DNA of 64,000 nt from Tethya wilhelma. Its lineage: Eukaryota; Porifera; Demospongiae; Tethyida; Tethyidae. The DNA lies in assembly GCA_964030475.1 (NCBI GenBank), contig CAXIPT010000001.1:2703075-2767074 (forward strand), in the 5' to 3' direction. Below the pieces are notes generated by a model that saw nothing but the letters and a program-made list of their open reading frames with translations, ran no database searches and was not told where the DNA came from. Below are positions 23,701 through 35,712 of the stretch, one piece after another; the stretch's first letter is position 1, and each line of letters starts with the position of its first letter. A program made the position numbers and the translations under genes.

Positions 23701-24828
23701 CTCTTAGATTCTTTCTTTCATTCTCACTTAATCCTTCCATGTCAAGACAAGGGAAGCTAAAATCTTCATTTTCACTACTACTAGATTCAGAGTGTACCCT
23801 TAGCTTCTGAAGTTGAACACTTACACTTGCTGTTGGGCACTTTTCGGTCATTTTGTCAGAGAGTGCTGAACTGGAATTCTGTTGTGGGTTGTTGTTGTTG
23901 TAAACAATTTGAGAAAGATTTGTAGCCTTCACTTCTTGTGAGGTAGTAAGTGGAGCAGAACACTGCTTTACAAGTGGAGACACATCTTGAGGAGTAGTTG
24001 TGGAGTCACTCAAAGACCTTTGAACTGATAAAAGGAACGAAAAACTTTAGGTAAATAATACTAATATGCACATATAGCATTCATGGTTGGTATGTCTTAG
24101 GGTACCTTGCTGCTCAATAGTTTTGCCATGATTTTGAGCCACATTTTTAGCAAGTATTGGCTCATTTTCAGTTGTTTCAATCAGTTTCTCCCAATTCACT
24201 AGTGGTTTTGGTGCTACTGCTCCAATTGGAGATGGATTTGGAGATTGATAAGAAGTGCTAGCACTGCTGTTATTGGTGAACAAAGGAGTAGGATCTCGTG
24301 GAACATTAGCTGAATCACTTAGAGATCTTTTTGGCACTCGATCTGGAACAATGTAAAATTTCAGTTTAGGTCTAGTTACACTGGCATATTGAGACAAAGC
24401 TTACCACAATATTTCTTTTCTATGTCATTTGCTAGTACATATTCATGAATAGTACGGTTTCTTAGAATTTGTACTATGCACTCCCAACTTGGTTTGTCAG
24501 CTGTCTGCAACCATGTTTCCAACATTTTACGAAGTGAATGGTTGACATTTGAATTTTCTGCCTCAATTTTTTTCAATGTAGAATTTTTCACTTCAAGCTG
24601 TAGACCCAAATCATACCAGGATGTACTGATGTCAAAGAGCTCTTCATATACTTTTGCTAAATCGTCTTCACAAAGCTGAGTGGATGAGCCTAAACAAGTA
24701 CAGTAATGTAGTCAAATGTTATATGACATCAGTGATATGGCATTCTGTAATTTCTCAAGAATACATACAATGTCATAGAAAATAAACTTACCAAGAACAC
24801 ATGGAACATCTTCATTCGATGCTGCCAT
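20041..24828 (-). CDS. Gene C: death domain - duplicated RSLSDS exon - FECP domain - two CCCH modules - conserved C-terminal region
   Basis: Third and most diverged paralogue. Checked exons: 24792-24828 (MAASNEDVPCVLG), 24405-24689 (death domain, CEDDLAKVYEELFDIS ... PSWECIVQILRN), 24106-24342 (VPKRSLSDSANVPRD), 23012-24024 (VQRSLSDSTTTPQ, then the FECP domain with YTSFFSY, LGTDQDK, YCKRTVFECP). So the RSLSDS exon start occurs twice here and once in A and B. CCCH finger 1 at about 22670-22740 (CLTYYLAGTC, C-x8-C-x5-C-x3-H) and finger 2 at about 22140-22200 (C-x8-C-x4-C-x3-H), each followed by the GYM/GYV and AED segments. C-terminal exons carry MIRHKKRRAFFFEG and end NDRMEL at 20041. RSLSDS fits a basophilic kinase or 14-3-3-type site; that is inference. 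Confidence 0.8.
20708..20741. repeat. (CA)n microsatellite
   Basis: An uninterrupted CA dinucleotide run in a gene C intron. Confidence 0.95.
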
Positions 24829-25135
24829 GTTTAGTCCATACTTGTATGCTGTCAGTAGTAAACGAGGGATTTCACCAGGGACTTTCCCAATTTGGACACG
24901 ATGTCGTAACACTAATTTTTGCGCATGCTCAAACGTTTACAAACCAAACGATACCATGGTCTAACAAAGCAGACGTACAAATTAAGACAGCAACAATGAT
25001 AATGGTGTCTGATTTGCATTACAAAGAAAGGAATGTATTAGTCTACTAATGAGATCAATGAGATGTGGGGAAAAAAGTGTCACGAGTAATTGTATACAAA
25101 ATTTAATTATTAAAGTTATGCACAAAATGATGTCA
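24829..25135. other. Intergenic gap upstream of gene C
   Basis: About 307 bp between the gene C start and the SNRPD1 stop. It holds an imperfect TGCGCATGCTC near 24919, a decayed version of the NRF1-type palindrome seen elsewhere, presumably in the gene C promoter. Nothing else is seen. Confidence 0.4.
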
Positions 25136-26398
25136 CTACCGTCGGCCTCCTCCTCTACCACGCCCTCTTCCTCTCCCACGGCCTCGTCCCCTGCCACGCC
25201 CACCACGACCCATCGCAACTGCAAGTAGAGAATGATACAGATGTATGAACTACTATATTAGCTAACACTTGTAGCAAGTCATTTTAGCTCAACAATATTC
25301 ATAATGCAGTCCAATATAAAATGTTTAACGAGAGTCAGTTGTGAAAATTTTTCCCGCAAAACTATTAATAATACATTATTGGTATGTTGCAATCTTTAAC
25401 TTCACTTATGTTTATTTGTGTGCAACACTCATGCAAATGTGAAAAAGAGTACAAATTATAAGACTGTATTGAGATTATTACAGCAAAGTTATCACTAAAA
25501 AAGTACTAATGCACAATAGATCACATAGTACACCCAACACAAGAACAAGCTAACTCGACAGCTTTAGCTTATACTGTCTACAATTTGTCATGTACTATAC
25601 TTAGGTGTATCCCAGGCCATTTACAGTATTATGGGAAATTTAAGAGGACAACTTTTGCACTTTCATCTAGAACAGGTGGACATTACTTTTTCCTTCAGTT
25701 TGCTGGTCAATGCTAACTTTTAACCTTACATGTGTACATGTCTCCCGCATACTGATTGTGATGACTGCTTACCTAACAAATTTCGTCGGGGAACCTTAAA
25801 ATTTCCCCCTACACAGTACTTGTTCCATATTTCACGCAGACATGGAGATTATACTAATTCTAGTATTCAACACATTATTGCACCAGTGCATGGATGCAAG
25901 TTGATGCAAGCAATACCTTCTCTCTTTCTGATCCGTGGTTTTGGTGTATCTTCAACCAGCAACTGATCAAGATGAAGATTCTCAGGTAGGATAAAATATC
26001 TTATGTTATTGCCTCGCAGACTCAATGTATCCAAGGAGATGGGGTCCTTTCCTTTGATGGTCATCTTCACAGACTTCAAGTGTGTATTCATGCTCATGTC
26101 CACGCCTGCACATTAATTAGAATCATAGGTGCGTATTAATTAGAATCACAAAGTATTTTACATCTTTGCAACATACCTACGATAGTACCATGGACAGTAG
26201 TACCATTCTTGAGTTCTATAGTCACTGTCTCGTGACTGAGTTTCATCAAAAACCTGCAAAGTTGAAGAATACAACGATAAAGCAATCCCTTCCATACCAG
26301 AATTGCCCATCTTCTATACTACAATCCACAGCATTAGTACTGAAAATACCTCATTACTGCAATTGTATCTACAGTCAAACTTACCTTACTAGCTTCAT
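25136..26398 (-). CDS. SNRPD1: Small nuclear ribonucleoprotein Sm D1
   Basis: Core Sm-ring subunit of spliceosomal U snRNPs. Four exons: 26385-26398 (MKLV), 26177-26253 ([19 protein letters not shown]), 25917-26105 ([14 protein letters not shown] ... [18 protein letters not shown]) and 25136-25218. The last exon encodes the Arg-Gly-rich tail typical of SmD1 (alternating G-R, ending GGGRR), the target of symmetric dimethylation. Phases match at every junction: GTA AG|G, GTA G|GC, GAA G|TT. The size of about 120 residues equals the family's. Divergent from CCDC113. The third intron contains the left breakpoint of a tandem duplication. Confidence 0.95.
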
Positions 26399-26987
26399 TG
26401 CAGCTGATTGCTAAAGATTCCAAAAATTAGACGGTAACCGCTTGCCTACGTTTTTACCACGTAAAAAATTACGGAAATTTTACGAGAGTGATACGGGTTA
26501 CCATAGCAACATTGTATCTAACATGGCTGCTGTTGCAAGACATTCTAGTGTTACCACAGAGTCCAGCGAGAGCTCTCAGCTAGACTCCCTGCATGATATG
26601 GACGACACCAGTCTGCAGGAATTACTGTATCAAACATCGTGAGTAAAGTTGCATGACATTGAATCAGTACTAATGGTGGACAGTAAAACTGAACTTGATC
26701 AAAGGTATGTGTTTGTGCAGTTACTCCAATGAAACACTCTTTAAAGAGGTAGATATGTTTGAGAAATTCCTGAAAAGACTTGATCCCAAAGATATGCAGC
26801 TCAAAGGTATATTGCTCAGCAAATACTGTAGTATGAAATCCTCGCTACTTTATGTAAAAACATGCACCTGTTCACACAGCTGTTCCAGCCATACCGTCAT
26901 CTCAGTTGGATTTAAAAATCCAAAAAAAGAAAGCCAAGGCAAGAAGTGGCATGAGTTCAGAAAGGTTTGCTATTGTATATTATGCAA
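25457..26987. repeat. Tandem duplication, copy 1
   Basis: The segment is repeated at 27172-28702, offset 1715 bp, with only about three differences noticed by eye (for example ctcgacag/cttgacag, tattatggg/tattgtggg, gtttgct/gttcgct). It contains SNRPD1 exons 1-3, the divergent promoter and CCDC113 exons 1-3. The boundaries carry short matches (tataagact on the left, tattatgcaa on the right). Confidence 0.9.
26497..26510 (+). promoter_or_regulatory. RFX X-box (copy 1)
   Basis: GTTACCATAGCAAC fits the X-box consensus GTNRCC-N(0-3)-RGYAAC without mismatch. It lies 12 bp before the ATG of the first CCDC113 5' copy. RFX factors drive ciliary genes through this site, and CCDC113 is a ciliary gene. 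Confidence 0.75.
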
Positions 26988-27060
26988 ACACTCTAAAAAT
27001 TGGGGAGGTGCAAAATGTTTGGCAGTCCTGAGCCACATTAGAGTGTACCTATACCCATAA
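26523..27060 (+). pseudogene. Duplicated 5' end of CCDC113 (exons 1-3 only)
   Basis: Begins MAAVARHSSVTTESSESSQ and includes the NETLFKEVDMFEKFLKRLDP exon and the exon ending at about 26964, all as in the intact copy. Past the breakpoint near 26987 the sequence is not CCDC113-like and no further exons follow before the second copy. It could act as an alternative promoter by splicing to exon 4 near 28770, or be a dead 5' copy or an assembly artefact. Confidence 0.75.
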
Positions 27061-27631
27061 CTAGGCTTATCCATTCAAAAAAAAGCTTAATATTCATCCT
27101 AAAGTTAGATTTGACAAAGTTGTTACTTGTAGGCAAAAACATGAATTCTACTCTCTAGACTGCAAGCACTGTATAAGACTGTATTGAGATTATTACAGCA
27201 AAGTTATCACTAAAAAAGTACTAATGCACAATAGATCACATAGTACACCCAACACAAGAACAAGCTAACTTGACAGCTTTAGCTTATACTGTCTACAATT
27301 TGTCATGTACTATACTTAGGTGTATCCCAGGCCATTTACAGTATTGTGGGAAATTTAAGAGGACAACTTTTGCACTTTCATCTAGAACAGGTGGACATTA
27401 CTTTTTCCTTCAGTTTGCTGGTCAATGCTAACTTTTAACCTTACATGTGTACATGTCTCCCGCATACTGATTGTGATGACTGCTTACCTAACAAATTTCG
27501 TCGGGGAACCTTAAAATTTCCCCCTACACAGTACTTGTTCCATATTTCACGCAGACATGGAGATTATACTAATTCTAGTATTCAACACATTATTGCACCA
27601 GTGCATGGATGCAAGTTGATGCAAGCAATAC

Positions 27632-28113
27632 CTTCTCTCTTTCTGATCCGTGGTTTTGGTGTATCTTCAACCAGCAACTGATCAAGATGAAGATTCTCAG
27701 GTAGGATAAAATATCTTATGTTATTGCCTCGCAGACTCAATGTATCCAAGGAGATGGGGTCCTTTCCTTTGATGGTCATCTTCACAGACTTCAAGTGTGT
27801 ATTCATGCTCATGTCCACGCCTGCACATTAATTAGAATCATAGGTGCGTATTAATTAGAATCACAAAGTATTTTACATCTTTGCAACATACCTACGATAG
27901 TACCATGGACAGTAGTACCATTCTTGAGTTCTATAGTCACTGTCTCGTGACTGAGTTTCATCAAAAACCTGCAAAGTTGAAGAATACAACGATAAAGCAA
28001 TCCCTTCCATACCAGAATTGCCCATCTTCTATACTACAATCCACAGCATTAGTACTGAAAATACCTCATTACTGCAATTGTATCTACAGTCAAACTTACC
28101 TTACTAGCTTCAT
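27632..28113 (-). pseudogene. Second set of SNRPD1 exons 1-3, lacking the RG-tail exon
   Basis: Same three exons as the intact gene, 1715 bp upstream of them. The exon encoding the Arg-Gly tail lies outside the duplicated segment, so this copy cannot make a normal SmD1 unless its transcript runs on to use the exon at 25136-25218. The Sm fold itself is uninterrupted. Confidence 0.75.
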
Positions 28114-28211
28114 TGCAGCTGATTGCTAAAGATTCCAAAAATTAGACGGTAACCGCTTGCCTACGTTTTTACCACGTAAAAAATTACGGAAATTTTACGA
28201 GAGTGATACGG

Positions 28212-28225
28212 GTTACCATAGCAAC
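28212..28225 (+). promoter_or_regulatory. RFX X-box (copy 2)
   Basis: GTTACCATAGCAAC, identical to the site at 26497-26510 and 12 bp before the start codon of the complete CCDC113 gene. Confidence 0.78.
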
Positions 28226-28237
28226 ATTGTATCTAAC

Positions 28238-30136
28238 ATGGCTGCTGTTGCAAGACATTCTAGTGTTACCACAGAGTCCAGCGAGAGCTCTCAGCTAGAC
28301 TCCCTGCATGATATGGACGACACCAGTCTGCAGGAATTACTGTATCAAACATCGTGAGTAAAGTTGCATGACATTGAATCAGTACTAATGGTGGACAGTA
28401 AAACTGAACTTGATCAAAGGTATGTGTTTGTGCAGTTACTCCAATGAAACACTCTTTAAAGAGGTAGATATGTTTGAGAAATTCCTGAAAAGACTTGATC
28501 CCAAAGATATGCAGCTCAAAGGTATATTGCTCAGCAAATACTGTAGTATGAAATCCTCGCTACTTTATGTAAAAACATGCACCTGTTCACACAGCTGTTC
28601 CAGCCATACCGTCATCTCAGTTGGATTTAAAAATCCAAAAAAAGAAAGCCAAGGCAAGAAGTGGCATGAGTTCAGAAAGGTTCGCTATTGTATATTATGC
28701 AACACTTTACATGTGACTACACATTTCTAACCTATAAAATTATGTGCTCAAATCATTAGAGTTCTTAAGCTGACAGTGGAGCAGAAGTGTGACATTGCCA
28801 CAAGAGAGCTAGATGAACTGAGAGAGGAACTACAGAGGAAGAAGAATGAATTTGAGAGGACACTAGATGGGCTCAAGGTAAGGATCATATACTATAGACG
28901 TTGTCACATGTATATGAATATATGAGTGTTTGTGTTACATGTAGGCAGATATTGCTGAGGCTGATATACGGCTTGGAGAGATGAAAAAATCTGCTTATGA
29001 GTTTGACCGAGATGTAGTCAGGGGAGCAGTGAACCCAGTGAGTGAGATTTACAATACACTGTTCAGTTCTACAATCTATGTGGTTGCTTGTGATTATCTA
29101 CAGCGTACAGGGAAAATGCTAGGTGAAAAGGTCATGAGGTATTTTGAAGATCGTCTCAAATCAAGGGTATGTATCACTATTATGTTATGTTGCATGTGCA
29201 CAATGATTGTCTGTGTCTCTTGGCACTCCAATCGTTCACAGGACACTCTGATGGAGAAGCTCCGACTCAAGAACTCCTCACTGAAGGTGAAGAAGAACAA
29301 ACTACAGGTGCAGTTGAAACAGAAAGAGGAGGCAGGGGAAGTGAGGCACGAGGTGGACTTTGAACAACTCAAGATTGAAAACAAACAATACAGTGAGCGT
29401 TTTGAGGAGAAAAACCAGGAGCTTTTAAAGCTCAAGCTCAGTGCCGGAAACACATTACAGATACTCAATTCATACAAGGTCAGTGAAGGTACAATTGTTG
29501 CTGTCCCATTTACTGCTATTATACGTTGTTGGGTCATTGTAGAAGAAGCTCCACACTCTTAGTTTGGAGTCCGACTGTCTAGGGAGTGAGATAGCCCAAA
29601 GGAAGGAACTGCTGCAAAAGATTGAAGTTGAAGATAGAGTTGTCACCAAAGTACGTTTTGGTAGTAGAATCATCCATTGATGATCACAATGATTCACGTC
29701 ATCACAGGAAAAAGACAAAGCTGAAGTGATCAACAATGAAGCTAGGAGAAAACTGGAAGACTTCAAAGTTCCTGATGTGAGTCTACAATAGTGAACATTG
29801 CACAGTGTTATCACTGCCATTCTGCCTAAAAATACCCTTCTCAATTTGTCTGTGGTACTAGGTGATGGAATATGTTGGTGAAAGAGCAAGCCTCTATGAA
29901 CTGACAAAGACTGTCAAGGCATGGGAAAGAAAAGTTGAAATTGCTGAGGTATACTTGCAATAGTGAATTTGTTCGTACATTTTGACTGCATGTGTACATG
30001 CACAAAAACATTGGCATAGATGGCACTGAGGACTCACAAGCAGACATGGCAGAGACTCTGTCGCCAAAGTAGACAAGTCCTCGACCAGACTGCAATGAAA
30101 CCAAGAACATTAGATCCATTGCAACTCTACAGCTAA
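28238..30136 (+). CDS. CCDC113: Coiled-coil domain-containing protein 113 (ciliary)
   Basis: CCDC113 is a ciliary and centriolar-satellite coiled-coil protein of motile cilia. Exons 28238-28353, 28436-28521 and 28595-28679, then from about 28770 (LTVEQKCDIATRELDELREE) through the stop at 30134. Family landmarks: EVDMFEKFLKRLDP near the N-terminus, EKLRLKNSSLKVKKNKLQVQ (about 29254), QLKQKEE, VDFEQLKIEN, LKLSAGNTLQILNSYK, the EARRKLEDFKVPD exon, and WERKVEIAE near the C-terminus. Nearly the whole protein is predicted coiled coil. The promoter holds a perfect X-box. Presence fits an animal with motile cilia. Confidence 0.92.
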
Positions 30137-30387
30137 TTATTATTCTAACTGCACACTCTTTTCACTCTCTACATGTACTCTTCACCATAATTATGTCATC
30201 AAAATTAATAATAATTATTATCACAGATCAAAACAAAATTACATACAATCCTTGAGAAATTAGAATCATAGCCAACAAAACAAGTAAGAAATGACAACAA
30301 TGTTATGATAGCAATAAGAGTTAAATGATAAAGATAATTATAATACCAACAGCCGAGAATTAGAAGCAGCACACGTTTAAACTCTTT

Positions 30388-31117
30388 CTACTGAGAAGGC
30401 CTACATGAACTCAGTGTATGCTCGGCCAGAATCTTCAACTTCTTCACATTCTTCATGACAGTGTTAGAGGCAGGGTTGCTCTGAAACCCCCTCTCAACGA
30501 TTACCAGAGACTTTGTAAGATGAGGCACAACTGAATTCACATGACTCTTGGTGACTGCACTACTCAAATCCAATGCCATGATAGACTGCTCTAAATACCT
30601 GAACAACAATGGAAATAATGTTAATTGCATTGGCTCAAGTGAGTTTTCATTTTCAGCTCACTTTATTTTCAGATCCAAATGATTTTGCAAATCCAGCGAG
30701 AGCTGTTGAATGAGAGAGAGCAGCACAGGCTGTGAGAGTGGACAAGGAGACTGCTCAAAAATATCATCGGGGTTCAACTTTTGGCAAATGAACACCACCA
30801 GGTCAAGGTCAGAGGTCGTGAGGGCAACCTCAAATGCAGAATTGTAGTTTTGGGACTGAAGAAGACGTGAAATCTCCTCCTATATAATGAGCACCATCAA
30901 CTCTACTGGGGACTCTTATTCACAGTATACTTGTACCTCTTTCTTTTTCTTTTCTTCCTGCTGTACTACCGAAGGGTTCTGCTTGCTGGCTTGTTCAATA
31001 GCAGCAGTCACCTCCTTTTGTACTGCTGTAGAGACAGCTTGAACTATCACTTGCTGGGTACTGAATATACATGGAATACAGAACATGTTATACTTACAGC
31101 ACAAAGTTTTGCATCAT

Positions 31118-31181
<64 letters not shown>

Positions 31182-34100
31182 AGCAGCTCACTCACTGTTG
31201 CATTAATGTGGTCAGCTCATGGCTCAGACAGGCTTGTATGGTGGAGTAGAGAGGAGAACCCTGGGCACCACCCAGGAGAGAGTGAACTGAAGCAGAGAGG
31301 TGCTGAAGAGACTGCTCTTGAAACTGGTGGTGGTGTTGTTGAAACTGAGACATATCTGGGATAGACATTATAGCAGGCAACATATTTATCAAACTGCCAT
31401 TTTACTTGCATATAGTGCGCTCACATTCAGCTATCCCTTTCCTGAATGCTTCATCAATCTGTCTGAACATTTCTTGACAGGACTTTTGAAAGGATGGCAA
31501 CACAGTCATCTTAAACACCTCCTCGTACTTGCCTACCAGTGTTCTCTGAAGAGAGGCTGCAACACTGGCACCTATTTGCTCAGAGAGACCCTGCATGGGT
31601 ACAACAGAGACACAGGCACAAAACATCACACACTAGACGTGCTCAATAATAATAAAACATCAATAATACAACCAGTCCCTGACCCTGCTTTGAAGGACAT
31701 TTGCGATGCCTTCCTTTACTGCAGCATCCATAGCACTCAGCCTGTGGCCCACAGTTTCATTCAATTGTTGTTGAGTGGAGGTAAGAGAACGGTTGAACAC
31801 TGTATGTTGTGGCAAAGAAAAAGAACGATAATATATAACTCCAAACAGAGATAAAATGTGCACAATGTAACTATGGTAAGAGACACAGACAACGATGAAT
31901 TATCAGACCTGGAACAACAGAATTTTTTATCTCGTTCTTGACCAGTTTGTCCAGCTTGGTGTTGACAGCGGTCGTGAGGGTCTGGGAGAGAGAGGAGATG
32001 AGTCTGTCCTGACGCTGCTTGTCCATCAGCTGCTTCTCGCGCATCATCTTATCAAACCTCTGCTCTGAGGGATTGACAAGTCAAGGCAACAGAACACAAA
32101 TATTTGTGATCAAATTTTAAACTTAAAACAGAGTGCTAGGCAGTGAAGTACAATGGTTATTATTTAGGATACGTTGTTCCCTGGAAAATTCGTTCAAAAC
32201 ACCCCTAGGAGTCTCGGTCAATGCGGCCTGCATTCCTTGCAGCTGATGTTGAAGAGCCAGGAAGTTGCTCCTTTGTTCCTCTCTCAGCTGATATATCTCT
32301 TGTTGCTGAGAGCAGACCAGCTGATAGAGTCGAGAGATGAGAGCTGCATTATCATCGCCCGATGATCTCACTGAAGTTCCCTCAACAGCATTTGTGGCAA
32401 GTGGCATAGGATCACCACCATCAATAAGTCTGTAGTAGACATGAAAATGTGAATTCAGATACTTTAAACGGACTAACCACACACTTACCCATCCTCCAGT
32501 ACATCAGTGACACCCATAGAAGAAGCCAGCTGCTTCTTAGCTTTAGACTTCCCTCCTCTCTTGGACCTCTTCCTTGGTTTGGTCCCAGCCTCAGGTGTGG
32601 GAGAAATCTTGGTAGCACTGTCGGCAGTCACCTGGACTCCCTCTTCCACTTCTACTTCCTCTTCCTCTTCTTCCTCATTTGGTGCCTCCTTCTCCACAGC
32701 AGGCTCGAGTGTCGGCAGATCCATGTCTCCTTGTCCTTGTAGCATTCCAGAGTCCATGGGAGGTACGTCGGCAGAGGGCATGACTAGCTGGGTGTCCTCG
32801 CTGGCAGGTGGAGGAAGAGTGGTGCTGGCATCAACACTTGCAGTACTAGCACTGATCTCTTGTTGTTGAGGTGGTTGCTGTGCGTCCATCGACAATGATG
32901 TGTCCGTTGTTCCACTTCTCTCAAAAGCCTTGACCATTTCTGGGGCACCAATGTCGGGCCATTCGTCAGATTCAGATGGTCTCCCTTGCTCGGAGCTCGG
33001 ATTGGAGAGATCGCGATCGCTAGAACCAGGTACCCGTCTCAAGAGTTCGAGGTAATCTGCAGGTGCACTGTTTCCGGTCACATTGACAATTTCAGAGTTG
33101 TCCTCCTTTGGCTGAGAGAGACTTGAGTTGTCTCGTGAGTGATTAGGAAGTGAGACGAGTTCGGACGACTCTGAGACTGCTCCAGTGTTCTTCTCCGTTG
33201 AAGTAAGTGCACATTCGTGCTCTTCAAGCTTTGACCGATCTGTCAGCATGTCTGTAAACTGTTCGTAGGTCATCTGACTGGGCTCGGCTATGCTTGTCGG
33301 AGGCTTCTCCACCTTCAATAGCTCAAAGATGCTGTCAAAGTTTGGTTGTAGCTCGTGGCTCCCACCCTCTTCACTGCCACCAGCAGCAACATCACTAGTA
33401 GCATTTACTCCACCTTTCTTCTCCCCTGAGTCAATCATGAGGGTTGAGTCTTCTTCCTTTGGCCCAGGCTGATCGGGTTCAGAGCCAAGTGGTGGTGTTT
33501 GAATGGTGTCCACATTTTGCTTGTCGGGCGGTTTAGTATTTGGAAGCACTTCATTTAGGCTTTCAACATCTTCAATGGTGTCGTCATCATTTGGCAAAGC
33601 ACCAGTCCCTGCACCCTTACTAATGGAATAAGTTGCTTGAGGTTCATCTATGGTGCTGTTTGATCCGTTGGCAATGACATCTGTGTTCAGTTCAATACCA
33701 GTAGCATCATCTCGCTGAGATATGGAGCCTGACCCAGACTCAGACCTCATCTCACCACCAAAATCCGACACAGCAGTCAACGTTGGAGGAGTCGCACTGG
33801 ATAGAATGGGAGACGGGCTCTGCTCTGATTTGAACGACATTGGCTGGATTGAAGTCGGAAGCTGAGTGGAGAGGGTAGTAGCGAAACTAGTGGTACTCTG
33901 ACTGCCGATTTGTTGCTCTTGATAATCGGCAGAAGAGGAAGAAGGGAGAGGAGGCGTGGCCTTATCCTGTAGCAGGTCAAAGAGGGTCTGTTCTGAAGAG
34001 GTAGTGGTGAGTGGGTCCGATCTAGCCTTAGCAGGGGAAGTAAACTCTGAGGGTTTGAGGAGTTTTGGAGATCCAACTGAAGAAAGGAAACATCACAAAC

Positions 34101-35509
34101 AACCTCAAGGTAAATTTGGACGAAGCAAAACAATAGTAAGCTGTTCAATGCTACTAACAGTACAATACTTTGGTGGCAGGAGAGTCAGTGTAAATACAAT
34201 GCTTGTACCACCACAATATAATGCTACAGAAGAACAATAACACGCAAGACTTGATCAGTGTACCTGTATTGCTGGAGGAGGTCAGTGAGTGGAACAATGT
34301 AGTAGCTGGTGGAGTGATAGGTTCATTGTTGAGCACATCAGCAGGAAGAGAAGAGAATTGGGAGGCAGCAGTTGAGGGAGGAGGGTGGAGAGGAGTGGGA
34401 CTGAACCCCAAAGAGGAGTCAGGAGAGGCCAGGGGTGGGTTGGAAGAGAGGAGCTTCAATACCTGATCAGAATAACTCCCCTTTGTGTCTAAGATTAAGA
34501 ATAATATCCATGCAACCGGGATAACCTATGGGTGTACAGAATATTGTCACTAAGAACACCTACCTGGTATACCAAATATATCTGGAGGTTCAAACTTCAC
34601 CAGAAGCTCTTGCATTGATCTGAAAGCAATCGGGGAAGGGAAAAACAGGAATAAAATCTCTCCTACCCAAACCACTAATCAATCAGACTACATACCTGGA
34701 CTGAATACAGTGTAGCTTTATGAGTGCTATGTTCCTTCGGCTATCGAAATCCTTCGTTCTTGATGGACTAGCCACTTCCTCTCCATCATCACCACTGTCC
34801 ACATCGGACTGAGCCTGGCCCAGGGGAGAGTGACCCGACACAACAAAGCTCAAAATAGGCTGAGTGAGGATGTACTCGGTGATGGAAGTCACAGAGGCAT
34901 CTCCTAACGATGCATCTTGAAAGAATTGCAGAATGTAGAGAGCCTAGGAGAGTCAACAGAAATGCTCGTCATACATGTTGCCACACTGAGAAGAATGTGG
35001 TTAGCAAACAATCATTAATAATGTGACCCGAAAAGCTTATAAGTAGATTTTGATATAAACACAGGCTGCTCTTTCAGGATCTCACCATTCTCTTGGCATC
35101 AGTAGCCAGCAGATAGGAAGCAGAGAGGTCTAGTCTTAGCAGGATGTGGGGCTGGAGCTTGTCAAGGTTATCGTGAGGAGGACAGAAACTAGAGGTAAGA
35201 AGACGAATAAAATTTTGCTCACAACCTCCGGACACAGGCAGTGCTGATTCAAACGCAGCCTATATCATGAGTTGTTACTCACTGTAGAGTCTGCAAGCAC
35301 TTCCAATGGACGGCACACCATATCTTCACTTCAGTGTTGTCATTAGCAGCAGTGATGAGGAACCTCCAGAACTCAGTAGTGGGGTCCTGGGAGAGGTGGT
35401 TGTCACAGAAGATAAGCCTGCTCACAGGAGCCCCTCTGTGAGGCTCAAAGTCATGGAGACACCTACAGAAGAGGTTAAAGAAGACAGAGTGATAGTTGAG
35501 AGGGAGTAG

Positions 35510-35552
<43 letters not shown>

Positions 35553-35662
35553 ACACGCACACACGCACACGCACACACGCACACACGCACACACGCACAC
35601 ACGCACACACGCACACACGCACACACGCACACATGCACACACGCACACACGCACACACGCAC

Positions 35663-35712
<50 letters not shown>

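Larger units (their letters stand above)
27172..28702. repeat. Tandem duplication, copy 2
   Basis: Near-identical partner of 25457-26987. It supplies the promoter and first exons of the complete CCDC113 gene and a second, tail-less set of SNRPD1 exons. Confidence 0.9.

Noticed and set aside
9590..24828. PIN, PARP, helicase or TIR domain in the A/B/C genes
   Set aside because: Searched by eye for their motifs and saw none; the CCCH fingers alone do not justify calling them ZAP- or Regnase-type proteins.
29094..29537. 147-codon antisense frame over CCDC113
   Set aside because: Shadow of the conserved coiled-coil exon on the plus strand.
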